Assembly: GCF_003119115.1 (NCBI RefSeq)
Contig: NZ_CP022367.1
Coordinates: forward strand, 248,001 to 312,000
DNA: 64,000 nt
Direction: 5' to 3'
From: Azospirillum sp. TSH58
GTDB taxonomy: Bacteria > Pseudomonadota > Alphaproteobacteria > Azospirillales > Azospirillaceae
The notes beneath the pieces are model-generated. The model saw only the letters and a list, made by a program, of their open reading frames with translations. It did not search any database and was not told where the DNA came from. Within the stretch, counting starts at the first letter, position 1, and every line of letters starts with the position of its first letter. The translations under genes and the position numbers were made by a program. Positions 42,555-52,478 of the stretch are shown here, piece after piece.

Positions 42555-43316
42555 ATGACCCGCCCGCCGCGCCTGATCGAAAGCCCGCAGAATCCGCAGT
42601 TCAAGCTGTGGGAGTCGCTGCTGGAAAGCCGTGGCCTGAAGAAGCAGGGCAAGTTCCTGCTGGCTGGGCTGAAGACGGTTCCCGAGGCGCTGGCCCGTTG
42701 GCCGGAGCGCTTTTCCACCCTGCTCGTCACCGACCCGGTGCAGGCCGAGGGCTGGCGCCTGCCCGCGGGGCTGGAAATCGTCCAACTGGCCCCCGCCCTG
42801 TTCCGCACCCTGGACGCCTCGGGCACCGGCTTTCCCCTGCTGGTCGGCACCGTGCCCGACGCACCGCCCATCGACCTCTCGCAACCGCCGCAGGGGCTCG
42901 AACTCGTCTGCGCGCTGGGCGACCCCAACAACCTCGGCGCCCTGCTGCGCAGCGCCGCCGCCTTCGGCGCCCGCCGGGTGATCCTGCTCGACGGCGCGGC
43001 CCACCCCTACCATCCAAAATGCCTGCGCGCCGCGTCGAACGCCCAGTTCGAGCTGACGCTGCTGCGCGGCGGCCGGTGGGAGGACGTGAGCCGGGCCGCC
43101 GGGCCGCTGGTCGCCCTGGACGCCGGGGGTGCCGACATGGCGGCCTTCCGCTGGCCGCGCGACGTCCGGCTGGTGCTGGGCGAGGAAGGCCAGGGCGTGC
43201 CCGCTACCCTGCCCGTCCAGCGCCTGTCCATCCCGACCACCGGGGCGGTGGAGTCCCTCAACGCCACCGTCGCGGCGAGCGTGGCGCTGTTCAGCCACTT
43301 CACCGCCAACCGCTGA
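42555..43316 (+). CDS. SpoU/TrmH-family RNA 2'-O-methyltransferase
   Basis: The 253-residue enzyme shows an N-terminal substrate domain (residues 1-105) and the SPOUT trefoil-knot domain with motif 1 GDPNNLGALLRSAAAFGARR, motif 2 VRLVLGEEGQGVP and motif 3 RLSIPTTGAVESLNATVAAS. It methylates a ribose in rRNA or tRNA. The exact target (RlmB-like or other) cannot be fixed by eye. It converges with guaB on a shared terminator. Confidence 0.9.
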   Translation: MTRPPRLIESPQNPQFKLWESLLESRGLKKQGKFLLAGLKTVPEALARWPERFSTLLVTDPVQAEGWRLPAGLEIVQLAPALFRTLDASGTGFPLLVGTVPDAPPIDLSQPPQGLELVCALGDPNNLGALLRSAAAFGARRVILLDGAAHPYHPKCLRAASNAQFELTLLRGGRWEDVSRAAGPLVALDAGGADMAAFRWPRDVRLVLGEEGQGVPATLPVQRLSIPTTGAVESLNATVAASVALFSHFTANR

Positions 43317-43345
43317 CCAGAAGGACCGAGGCGTGGGCATGAAAA

Positions 43346-43370
43346 AGGCGAGGGGAACGCCCCCTCGCCT
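43346..43370. terminator. Terminator of guaB (convergent with the SpoU gene)
   Basis: AGGCGAGGGG and CCCCTCGCCT form a ten-base perfect stem with a five-base loop; on the minus strand it is followed by TTTTTC. It lies 30 bases after guaB's stop. Confidence 0.88.
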
Positions 43371-43399
43371 CTTCGAACCGCCACCCGACGGACGCCCGA

Positions 43400-44878
<1,479 letters not shown>

Positions 44879-44925
44879 CGGCGGTCTCCCGGGAGATAAA
44901 AAGGGGCCGGAAAAAAATTTGGCGC

Positions 44926-44953
44926 ACTATACACAAGACCGTGGGCTTGTGAA
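44926..44953 (-). promoter_or_regulatory. guaB promoter
   Basis: On the minus strand TTCACA (44953-44948), 16 bases, then TATAGT (44931-44926), about 50 bases before the guaB ATG. A short T-run and GC-rich leader follow. Confidence 0.6.
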
Positions 44954-45042
44954 GGCGCCTGAACCACAAACTGTCGTGTGCCGGGCCTCATCCGCGCAAG
45001 CCAGCCATGACCTGCGCGAACGGACCGCAGCCGGAGGTGGAC

Positions 45043-45753
45043 CTAATCGTTCGCGTTGGCCCCACGGAAACCGGTGGCGACCACATAGGTTTCGGAGGAT
45101 TCGGCGCGGCTGGCCGGCGGCTTGGCGTGGCGCACCGTGGTGAAGTCGCGCTTCAGGCGCTCCAGCAGGGACTTCTCCGCCCCGCCCTGGAACAGCTTGG
45201 CGACGAAGGCCCCGCCGGGGGCCAGCACCTCCTCCGCGAAGTCGTAGGCGGCTTCGGCCAGCGCCATGATGCGCAGATGGTCGGTGGACTGGTGCCCGAT
45301 GGTCGGGGCCGCCATGTCGCTCAGCACCAGGTCGGCGGGGCCGCCCAGAGCCTCCTTCAGCCGCTCGGCCGCGCCCTCCTCCAGGAAGTCGGCCTGCATG
45401 GTGGTGGCGCCGGGCACCGGGTCCATGGGCAGGATGTCCAGCCCGACGACCTTCCAGCCCTCGCGCCCGGTCTGCACCTTGTCCACCGCCACCTGGGTCC
45501 AGCCGCCGGGGGCGGCGCCGAGGTCGACCACGCGCTTGCCCGGCCCCAGCAGATGGAACTTCTCGTCCAGCTGCAGCAGCTTGAAGGCCGCGCGGGAGCG
45601 GAAGCCGCGCTTCGTCGCCTCATGCACGTAGGGGTCGTTCAGATGCCGCTCCAGCCAGCGGGCCGAGGAGGTGGTGCGCTTGGCCGCGGACTTCACGCGG
45701 ACGGTGGCGCGGCGCCCACCCGGCGTCGAGGAGGACGGAGGCTTTCCAACCAT
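45043..45753 (-). CDS. rlmE: 23S rRNA U2552 2'-O-methyltransferase (RlmE/FtsJ)
   Basis: The 236-residue enzyme has the FtsJ SAM-binding motif VVDLGAAPGGWTQVAVDKVQ (about residues 80-100), the conserved catalytic K-D-K-E tetrad (RSRAAFKLLQLDEKF, VLSDMAAPTIGHQ, FVAKLFQGG, SSETYVVATGFRG), and a basic N-terminal extension of about 30 residues typical of alphaproteobacterial forms. It follows ppx/gppA by 14 bases in one operon. It matures 50S subunits. Confidence 0.94.
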   Translation of the reverse strand: MVGKPPSSSTPGGRRATVRVKSAAKRTTSSARWLERHLNDPYVHEATKRGFRSRAAFKLLQLDEKFHLLGPGKRVVDLGAAPGGWTQVAVDKVQTGREGWKVVGLDILPMDPVPGATTMQADFLEEGAAERLKEALGGPADLVLSDMAAPTIGHQSTDHLRIMALAEAAYDFAEEVLAPGGAFVAKLFQGGAEKSLLERLKRDFTTVRHAKPPASRAESSETYVVATGFRGANAND

Positions 45754-45767
45754 GGTCTCACATTTCC

Positions 45768-46796
45768 TTAATAGATTTGCCGCGTCGACCCGATCAGCTC
45801 CACGAGGATGCCCTCGCGCAGCCCACGGTCGGCGATGCGCAAACGCTCCACCGGCCAACAGTCGCACAGCGCGTCCAGCACCGCGCATCCGGCGATCACC
45901 AGATCCGCGCGGTCCTGTCCGATGCAGGGATGCCGCGCCCGCCCGTCGAAGTCCAGCGCGACGAGACGTTCGATGACCGCCCGGGCGTGGTCGATGCGCA
46001 GAAAGCTGCCGTCCACCGCCCGCCGGTCGTAGCGGCAGAGGCCGAGATGCACCCCGGCCAGCGTCGTCACCGTGCCGGAGGTGCCGAGCATCTGCACCTG
46101 CCCGGCCAGCGCCCGTTCGCGGATGCCGTTGCGCGCCTCGAAGGAGGCGATGGCCGCCGCCACCTCATCCACCATCCGCCGGTACATGGCGCGGTCGGCG
46201 TCGGCGCCGCCGAACTGTTCGGTCAGGCCGATGACGCCGCACTGGATGGAGGTCTGGTCGAGGATGCGCGGGGGCCGCCCGCGCTCCACCGCCAGCCACA
46301 TCAGCTCGGTCGAGCCGCCGCCGATGTCGAACACCACGGCATAGGGCACGTTCGGGTCGAGCAGCGACGCACAGCCGGCGAGCGCGAGGCGCCCTTCCTC
46401 CTGGCTGGAGATGATCTCGATGGCGATGCCGGTTTCCCGCTCCACCGCGTCGATGAACTCGCCGCAGTTCCGGGCGCGGCGGCAGGCCTCGGTCGCCACC
46501 GCGCGGGCGGCGGTGACGCCGCGCCGCTCGATCTTGGACCCGCAGATCTTCAGGGCGGCGAGGGTGCGCTCCATCGCCGAGTCGGACAGCCGGTCGTTGC
46601 GGGTCAGCCCCTCGCCCAGCCGGACGATCCGAGAGAAGGCGTCGATGACGCGGAAGCCGCCGGGAATTGGACGGGCGATCAGCAGGCGGCAATTGTTGGT
46701 GCCGAGGTCGAGGGCTGCGAAGACCGGGCGCGCAGGGGCCGACGAACGCAACCGTCCGGTGTCGTTTTGCCGCTCGCTGTGCACCTGAAGGTCCAC
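45768..46796 (-). CDS. Ppx/GppA family phosphatase
   Basis: A 342-residue ASKHA-fold protein: FAALDLGTNNCRLLIA (phosphate-binding loop 1), FDIGGGSTELMWLAVERGRP (loop 2), QMLGTSGTVTTLAGVHLG near the centre, and RLRIADRGLREGILVELI at the end. It may hydrolyse polyphosphate or pppGpp; length (about 340) fits the short single-domain form. The gene is co-transcribed with rlmE, an arrangement seen in many alphaproteobacteria. Exact substrate unknown. Confidence 0.9.
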   Translation of the reverse strand: MDLQVHSERQNDTGRLRSSAPARPVFAALDLGTNNCRLLIARPIPGGFRVIDAFSRIVRLGEGLTRNDRLSDSAMERTLAALKICGSKIERRGVTAARAVATEACRRARNCGEFIDAVERETGIAIEIISSQEEGRLALAGCASLLDPNVPYAVVFDIGGGSTELMWLAVERGRPPRILDQTSIQCGVIGLTEQFGGADADRAMYRRMVDEVAAAIASFEARNGIRERALAGQVQMLGTSGTVTTLAGVHLGLCRYDRRAVDGSFLRIDHARAVIERLVALDFDGRARHPCIGQDRADLVIAGCAVLDALCDCWPVERLRIADRGLREGILVELIGSTRQIY

Positions 46797-46995
46797 GTCT
46801 CCTCCCCGCCATGCTTAAGGGAGTCATCTTAACCCGGTTTCACGTCCCAGTGAAAGCCCACGAATGTCATTGAATTGTGTCCGCACGCCCACACCAAGGC
46901 ATGAGAGCCGAAAAAAGGGCTATACAAGCCCTGCCCTCTTTGCTAAAAGGGCGGCCCACGACGGGACGCGGCACAGCGCCGCCCCGGCGACGGTC

Positions 46996-47069
46996 TGGGG
47001 GATCGTCTAGCGGTAGGACAGCGGACTCTGACTCCGCCAGCCTAGGTTCGAATCCTAGTCCCCCAACCA
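46996..47069 (+). tRNA. tRNA-Gln (anticodon CUG), CCA encoded
   Basis: The 7-base acceptor TGGGGGA (46996-47002) pairs with TCCCCCA (47059-47065), discriminator A, and CCA at 47067-47069. The anticodon stem GCGGA/TCCGC encloses CTCTGAC, giving anticodon CTG. The T-arm has TAGGTTCGAATCCTA. Length 74 including CCA. Confidence 0.96.
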
Positions 47070-47520
47070 ACCTTTCCTAGAAATCATTGCACTACAGGCG
47101 CTTAGGGTGAAGCCAGCAGGCTGGTCCCCCAACTGTGCCATCAGCCTGTGCCATCGCCGGTTCGGCGCCCTTCACGGGCAGTGCCGGGGATGTCGCTTGG
47201 TGGCTTGATCGACCTGAGCCCGGAGCCGGGGATCGGGATAGGAGAAATTTGCGGTCTCCGAAGGCCTTGTGCGAGCGGCGCTTGACGGTTGTTGCGGGTT
47301 ATCCCACCCATCCGCCCTTTGCTCGCCCTGCATTCGCCGAATCCCATTGACCTGTCGTTGAAAATCCACCGCCCTACGACGAACGATGCTTGCGCCCGCT
47401 CTATTTTCGGTCGAACAGGACCACACCGACCGTCGATACGGGTTCATTTGGAAATCCATACAGTTGTAATGTTTCCTTCAAGGCTTTGTGCTTCTCTGGA
47501 GCAATGGTCGTGGAGGCCGC
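47070..47520. other. Gene-free gap between tRNA-Gln and the GGDEF gene
   Basis: In 451 bases I see no ORF with a ribosome site. GTCCCCCAAC of the tRNA 3' end is repeated at 47124-47133, 66 bases downstream, which might be the trace of an old tRNA-targeted insertion or chance. Promoter elements of the GGDEF gene are not evident. Confidence 0.4.
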
Positions 47521-48417
47521 ATGCGGATTTTGGTGGTGGACGATTCGCGCATGGCGCGCACGGTGCTGTGCCAGCAGCTTGAAGGCTTCGGTCATCAGAC
47601 GGCCTTCGCCGAGAGCGGTCGCGCAGCCTTAGCCCGCTGCCGTGACGAGCCCATCGACATCGCGCTCGTCGATTTCCGCGTCGGCGAGATGGAAGGGGTG
47701 GAGGTTTGCTGGCACTTGCGCGCGGCGCAACGGGAACGGCACCTCTACCTCATGCTGATGATCCCCGGCAGCATCACCAACCAGTTCTTCGAGGTCGTGG
47801 AGAACGGAGCCGACGAGTTTCTCCGCAAGCCGCTGGACCTGACTTGGCTGCGCGCCCGGCTGCTCGCCGCGTCCCGCGTGGTCGACATGCAGCGTCAGTT
47901 GGAGCGCCTCGCCACCACCGATTCACTGACCGGGGCGCTGAACCGCGGACGCTTCATGGCGCGGGCCGCCGACGAGGTGGCGCGGGCGCAGCGCAACGGC
48001 CAGCCGCTGTCGGCGATCATGCTGGACATCGACCATTTCAAGAAGGTCAACGACACCTACGGCCACGCCACCGGAGACGAGGCCATCCGCACCGTGGTCC
48101 GCGTCTGCCGCACCCTGGTGCGCGGTGCCGACGTGCTGGGCCGGCTGGGCGGCGAGGAGTTCGCCATCCTGCTGCCCGAAACGCCGCCGCAGGGGGCGGC
48201 GCTGCTGGCGGAGCGGCTGCGCCGCGCGCTGGCGGAAACCGACGTACGGATCGCCAACGGCGCCGGCTCCGTCCTCACCTTCACGGTCAGCATCGGCGTC
48301 AGCGCGTTGCGACCGGGTGAGAACGGCGTCGCTGCGGTGCTCGCGCGGGCGGACGAGGCGCTGTACCGCGCCAAGAACGGCGGCCGCAACCGGGTGGTGT
48401 GCGACGCGGCACTGTAA
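47521..48417 (+). CDS. PleD-like response regulator with GGDEF diguanylate cyclase domain
   Basis: A 298-residue protein. Receiver domain (1-120) with ILVVDDSRMARTVLCQQ, phospho-acceptor Asp51 in IALVDFRVGEMEG and the Lys in FLRKPLDL. GGDEF domain (about 135-290) starting DSLTGALNRGRFM, LDIDHFKKVNDTYGHATGDE, active loop GGEEF and RxxD I-site (RGAD) five residues before it, so feedback inhibition by c-di-GMP is likely. GGAGG four bases before the ATG at 47521 supports the start. A phosphorylation-controlled c-di-GMP synthase; the partner kinase is unknown, though a hybrid kinase lies 5.4 kb left. Confidence 0.93.
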   Translation: MRILVVDDSRMARTVLCQQLEGFGHQTAFAESGRAALARCRDEPIDIALVDFRVGEMEGVEVCWHLRAAQRERHLYLMLMIPGSITNQFFEVVENGADEFLRKPLDLTWLRARLLAASRVVDMQRQLERLATTDSLTGALNRGRFMARAADEVARAQRNGQPLSAIMLDIDHFKKVNDTYGHATGDEAIRTVVRVCRTLVRGADVLGRLGGEEFAILLPETPPQGAALLAERLRRALAETDVRIANGAGSVLTFTVSIGVSALRPGENGVAAVLARADEALYRAKNGGRNRVVCDAAL

Positions 48418-48443
48418 TTCGGCGCAGAGCCGTCAACGCCCCG

Positions 48444-49040
48444 TCAGGCTCCCGGCACCAGCCAGGGCCGGGCCTCGGCGTCCGCGCGGTCGAAGGCGTC
48501 GATGGCGTCCTGGTGGCGCAGGGTCAGGGCCACGTCGTCGAGGCCCTCGATCAGGCATTCCTTCTTGAAGGGGTCGATGGCGAAGGGCACCGGCCGACCA
48601 TCCGGGCCGGTCAGGGACTGGGCCGGCAGGTCCACGGTGACGGCGGCGCCCGGCGCCTCCTGCAACTGGCGGCGCAGGTCCGCCACCGTCTCCTCCGGCA
48701 GGGTGATGGTCAGCAGGCCGTTCTTGGCGGCGTTGGCGGCGAAGATGTCGCCGAAGCTGGGGGCGACGACGCAGCGGAACCCGCCGTCGACCAGCGCGTA
48801 GACCGCCCCCTCCCGCGACGACCCGCAGCCGAAGTTGCGGTCGGTCACCAGCACGCGCGCCCCGGCATAGGCGGGGTCATCCAGCGGAAAGCCGGGCTTG
48901 CGCTCGTCGTGGAGGAGGAAGTTGCCATAGCCGGCGCTGCGCGGCTTCTTCAGGAAGCGCGCCGGGAGCAACTGGTCGGTGTCGATGTTGGCAATGTCGA
49001 GCGGCACCGCCGGCGCGGTCAGCGTGACGAAGGGGTCCAT
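48444..49040 (-). CDS. LeuD-like small subunit of an aconitase-family (de)hydratase
   Basis: The 198-residue swivel domain has DIANIDTDQLLPARFLKKPR and GCGSSREGAVYALVDGGFRC, the LeuD pattern, and EECLIEGLDDVALTLRH near the end. It is coupled two bases after the LeuC-like gene, last of the catabolic operon. Homologues hydrate 3-isopropylmalate, but also dimethylmaleate (DmdB) and other unsaturated diacids. In this operon context a catabolic substrate is more likely than leucine synthesis. Confidence 0.85.
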   Translation of the reverse strand: MDPFVTLTAPAVPLDIANIDTDQLLPARFLKKPRSAGYGNFLLHDERKPGFPLDDPAYAGARVLVTDRNFGCGSSREGAVYALVDGGFRCVVAPSFGDIFAANAAKNGLLTITLPEETVADLRRQLQEAPGAAVTVDLPAQSLTGPDGRPVPFAIDPFKKECLIEGLDDVALTLRHQDAIDAFDRADAEARPWLVPGA

Positions 49041-49042
49041 CG

Positions 49043-50449
49043 TTACGAAGCTCCCAGCTTGCGGACATCGGTGAGTTTGCCGGTCACGGCGGCGGCGGCG
49101 GCCATCCCCGGACTCATCAGATGCGTGCGCGCGTTCGGCCCCTGGCGACCGGGGAAGTTGCGGTTGGTGGTGGAGGCGCAGCGCTCCCCGGCCGGGACGA
49201 GGTCGCCGTTGATGCCGACGCACATCGAACAGCCGGGCTCGCCCCACTCCAGGCCGGCGTCGGTGAAGACGCGGTCCAGCCCCTCCGCCTCGGCCTGACG
49301 GCGCACCGGGACCGATCCCGGAACCACCAGCCCCGGCACCACGGCGCGGCGGCCGCGCAGCACGGCGGCGGCGGCGCGCAGATCCTCCAGCCGGGCGTTG
49401 GTGCAGGACCCGATGAAGACGCGGTCGATGCCGACCTCCTCCAGCCGCGTGCCGGGGGTCAGCCCCATGTAATCGAGCATCTTGCGCATCTGGCCGGCCC
49501 GCACCGGGTCGCTCTCGGCACTGGGATCGGGAACCGCGTCGGTCACCGCAACCGCGGTCTCCGGGCTGGTGCCCCAGGTGACGGAGGGGGCGATGGCCGC
49601 GGCGTCAAGCGACACCTCGCGGTCGAAGGCGGCGTCCGGGTCGCTGGGCAGGGTCCGCCACTGCGCGACGGCGCGGTCGAAAAGGTCCCCCTTGGGGGCG
49701 TAATTCCGACCCTCGATCCAGGAGAAGGTGGTGTCGTCGGGTGCGATCATGCCGGCCCGCGCCCCCGCCTCGATCGACATGTTGCAGACGGTCAGCCGGC
49801 CTTCCATCGACAGGGCGCGGATGGCGCTGCCGGCGTACTCGATCACATGCCCGGCGGCACCGTCGGCGCCGATGAAGCCGATCACCGCCAGGATCAGGTC
49901 CTTGGCCGTCACATGGGCGCCCAGGACGCCGTCCACAGTGACGCGCATGGTCTTGGGCCGGCGCTGCCACAGCGTCTGGGTCGCCAGCACATGCGACACC
50001 TCGGTGGCGCCGATGCCGAAGGCGAGCGCCCCGAAGGCGCCGTGGGTGGAGGTGTGGCTGTCGCCGCAGACGATGGTCAGGCCCGGCAGGGTCAGCCCCT
50101 GCTCCGGCGCCAGCACATGGACGATGCCCTGCGCCGGGTCGTGCAGGCCGAAGTGGCGCAGGCCGTGGCGGCCGGCGTTCGCTTCCAGCATCGTCACCAT
50201 GTTGGCGATCTCGGGGTCGGCGATCGGCGTGGCGCGGCTGTGCGAGGGCACGTAATGGTCGGCGACGGCGAAGGTCAGCTCCGGCCGCCGCACCGCGCGT
50301 TTGGCGTGGTCGATCATGCCGAAGGCGTGGAACGAGCCCTCGTGCAGGAAATGGCGGTCGATGGCGAGCAGCGCCTGACCGTCCGGCCGGGTCGCCACCA
50401 GATGGGCGTCCCAGACCTTGTCGAACAGGCTGCGGGGGTGCTGCGTCAT
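49043..50449 (-). CDS. LeuC-like large subunit of an aconitase-family (de)hydratase
   Basis: A 468-residue iron-sulphur enzyme subunit: KVWDAHLVATRPDGQALLAI at the start, GDSHTSTHGAFGALAFGIG, the 4Fe-4S ligands in FIGSCTNARLEDLRAAA and EPGCSMCVGINGD, and RCASTTNRNFPGRQGPNART. It overlaps the FAD dehydrogenase stop (ATGA). Its place with PrpD, a lyase and hydantoinase marks it as a catabolic paralogue of LeuC, adding water to a C=C (or removing it) between the oxidation and the cleavage steps. This is inferred. Confidence 0.87.
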   Translation of the reverse strand: MTQHPRSLFDKVWDAHLVATRPDGQALLAIDRHFLHEGSFHAFGMIDHAKRAVRRPELTFAVADHYVPSHSRATPIADPEIANMVTMLEANAGRHGLRHFGLHDPAQGIVHVLAPEQGLTLPGLTIVCGDSHTSTHGAFGALAFGIGATEVSHVLATQTLWQRRPKTMRVTVDGVLGAHVTAKDLILAVIGFIGADGAAGHVIEYAGSAIRALSMEGRLTVCNMSIEAGARAGMIAPDDTTFSWIEGRNYAPKGDLFDRAVAQWRTLPSDPDAAFDREVSLDAAAIAPSVTWGTSPETAVAVTDAVPDPSAESDPVRAGQMRKMLDYMGLTPGTRLEEVGIDRVFIGSCTNARLEDLRAAAAVLRGRRAVVPGLVVPGSVPVRRQAEAEGLDRVFTDAGLEWGEPGCSMCVGINGDLVPAGERCASTTNRNFPGRQGPNARTHLMSPGMAAAAAVTGKLTDVRKLGAS

Positions 50450-51867
50450 TGAGTGTTCTCCTCCCTCACGGCCTCCGCGGCGGCGGCCCCGGCGATGCGC
50501 CCCAGCGCCACCGCGGTCAGCAGCCCGTTGCCGGACAGATAGCCGGACGCCTTCGCTCCCGACACGCCGCAGGCGGCCCCGCCGGCGGCGTAGAGGTTGG
50601 GCAGCGGACCACCCTGCCCGTCCGACGTCCTGACCAGCACGCGAGCGTCGTCATCGACAACCAGCCCGCCCTGGGTGTGGAACAGGGCGCCGGTGACTCG
50701 GACGGCACGGAAGGGTGCGACCAGCGGCGCCGAGCCGGCGAAATCCCGGCCGAAGCCGTCGCTCACCCCCTCGGCCTTCAAACGGTCGACCTCGGCCAGC
50801 GTGGCGGCCAGAGCCGCCGCGTCGACCTTCATCTGCCGGGCGAGGTCCACCGGATCGTCGGCGCCGAGCACCGCGCCCATCGCCTCGGCCTGCCGGAAAT
50901 CCTCGAACTGGCGGGCGACGGCGGCGATGCGCTCGTCGAAGACGGTCCAGGCGATGCCGTCGGGCTGGCGCAGCACGACGGCGGCCTGCTCCGAATAGCC
51001 CTGCGCCTCGTTGGAAAAGCGCTTGCCCTCGGTGTTCACCTGCACGCCGCCTTCGGTGACCGTCGCCCAGGTGACCAGGATGCCGGCGGGATGGGCGACC
51101 GAGCCGTGGCCCTGGTGCCCCGACAGGTGCCGCGTCGCCGCGCCCAGCGCCTCGCCCCAGAGCAGCGCGTCGCCCTGGTTGCCGGGATGGCCGAAATAGA
51201 GCGCGTCGGCCAGCTCCGGCACATGGCGTTCGACCAGCGCCCTGTTGCCGCCATAGCCGTTGCAGGCGAGAATCAATGCCGCGCAGCCGACCCGCTCGAC
51301 GCTGCCGTCGGGCCGGGTGATCTCCACGCCACGGACACGCGGGCCGTCGGCGTAGAGCGCGGTCACATGCGCCTCGCACAGCACGTCGATGCCGGCGGCC
51401 TCCACGGCGCCGCGCAGCCGGTCGATCAGCTCCGCCCCCGACCGGCTGGGCAGCCCGTGCATGCGCCGGGCGCTGTGGCCGGGATAGGTGAAGTTGTCGA
51501 CCACCGAGAACGGCAGGCCGTAGCGGTCGGCCAGCCATTCCAGCGCCGGGCCGACCGCGCGGGCGACGCGGGACACGTCCGCCGGGTCGGGCTCCCCCTT
51601 CGCCTTGGCGATGATGTCGGCGGCGAACCGCTCCGGGCTGTCCTCGATCCCGGCGGCGCGCTGCCAGCGCGTGCCCGGCGCCGGGATCAGGCCGGCCGAC
51701 AGGGCGGTGGAGCCCTGGGGCAGCGCGTCGCGCTCCAGCACCAGCACCTCCGCCCCGCGCTCATGGGCGGCGAGCGCCGCGATCATACCGGCCGCACCGC
51801 CGCCGATCACGACGACGGGCACCGTGAATTCGAACGTCACGCCCTCGGCGGGCAGGATGCGGCTCAT
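50446..51867 (-). CDS. FAD-dependent dehydrogenase, fumarate reductase/succinate dehydrogenase flavoprotein type
   Basis: The 473-residue flavoenzyme has the dinucleotide-binding motif VVVIGGGAAGMIAALAAHER with ELVLERD-like acidic end, substrate motifs PGHSARRMHGLPSRSGAELI, and the C-terminal FAD motif NLYAAGGAACGVSGAKASGY. It resembles tricarballylate dehydrogenase or flavocytochrome c-like proteins that introduce or reduce a C=C next to carboxylates. It overlaps both neighbours (ATGA). In this operon it would form the unsaturated acid that the LeuCD-like enzyme hydrates; inferred. Confidence 0.85.
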   Translation of the reverse strand: MSRILPAEGVTFEFTVPVVVIGGGAAGMIAALAAHERGAEVLVLERDALPQGSTALSAGLIPAPGTRWQRAAGIEDSPERFAADIIAKAKGEPDPADVSRVARAVGPALEWLADRYGLPFSVVDNFTYPGHSARRMHGLPSRSGAELIDRLRGAVEAAGIDVLCEAHVTALYADGPRVRGVEITRPDGSVERVGCAALILACNGYGGNRALVERHVPELADALYFGHPGNQGDALLWGEALGAATRHLSGHQGHGSVAHPAGILVTWATVTEGGVQVNTEGKRFSNEAQGYSEQAAVVLRQPDGIAWTVFDERIAAVARQFEDFRQAEAMGAVLGADDPVDLARQMKVDAAALAATLAEVDRLKAEGVSDGFGRDFAGSAPLVAPFRAVRVTGALFHTQGGLVVDDDARVLVRTSDGQGGPLPNLYAAGGAACGVSGAKASGYLSGNGLLTAVALGRIAGAAAAEAVREENTQ

Positions 51868-52478
51868 GGCGCGGACAGCTCCTCCAGCATCGTCGCGACC
51901 GTCGCCACGCGGCAGACCGGGCGCAGTGCAGCGACCGAGACGTCGTGGACCTGCGGCGTGAAGGCGGCGCAGCCGTCCTCCAGCAGGATGGTGTCGAAAT
52001 CGCGGACATGGGCGTCGCGCACGGTGGAGGCGACGCCGCCGTTGGTGACGATGCCGCAGACCAGCAGCCGCTCCACCCCGCATTTGCGCAGCACCCACTC
52101 CAGCCGCGACATGTAGAAGGCGGAATAGGCGATCTTCTCCACCTCGACATCGACGGGCTGGAGCGTGTCCACCGTGCGGTGCCCCCAGCCTCCCGGCTGG
52201 AAGTCGCCCTTCGCCAGGAAGGGGCGCAACGCCTTCAGGTGGGGGGAGATCATCGGCTCGCCGCCGCGGCCGGGAACCAGGGTGAAGTTGGTCGAGATCA
52301 CCCAGCCGCCGCGCGACCGCAACAGGTCGGCCAGCGGCTTCACCCGCTCCGGCAGGGCCAGTATCTCCGGCGCGGTCTGGCCGGCGCGGCCGTAGGCCCC
52401 CTCGGCGTGCAGGAAATCGTTCTGCAGGTCGCAGACCAGCAGCGCGGTTCGCTCCATGGGAATGGCGGTGGCGCTCAT
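51864..52478 (-). CDS. Isochorismatase-like hydrolase lacking the catalytic Cys
   Basis: The 204-residue protein has the Asp of the family in LLVCDLQNDFLHAEG, the Lys in EVEKIAYSAFYMSRLEWVLR, but at the nucleophile position reads GIVTNGGVASTVRDA where amidases have GxxTxxCVxxT: the Cys is Gly. Isochorismatases (PhzD/EntB) also have Gly here and hydrolyse an enol ether rather than an amide. So a nitrilase-type amidase reaction is unlikely, or another residue serves. The start ATG overlaps the HyuA stop (ATGA). Confidence 0.82.
   Translation of the reverse strand: MSATAIPMERTALLVCDLQNDFLHAEGAYGRAGQTAPEILALPERVKPLADLLRSRGGWVISTNFTLVPGRGGEPMISPHLKALRPFLAKGDFQPGGWGHRTVDTLQPVDVEVEKIAYSAFYMSRLEWVLRKCGVERLLVCGIVTNGGVASTVRDAHVRDFDTILLEDGCAAFTPQVHDVSVAALRPVCRVATVATMLEELSAP

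Noticed and set aside
44879..45042. Riboswitch upstream of guaB
   Set aside because: The leader after the promoter is too short (about 40 bases) for a known purine-type aptamer and no conserved core is visible.
47135..47350. Short ORFs in the gap after tRNA-Gln
   Set aside because: No ribosome sites, unusual composition and overlapping frames on both strands; treated as non-coding.
48444..50449. Biosynthetic leuCD for leucine
   Set aside because: The pair is embedded at the end of a catabolic operon with no leuA/leuB nearby, so I label it LeuC/LeuD-like rather than leuCD; not fully excluded.
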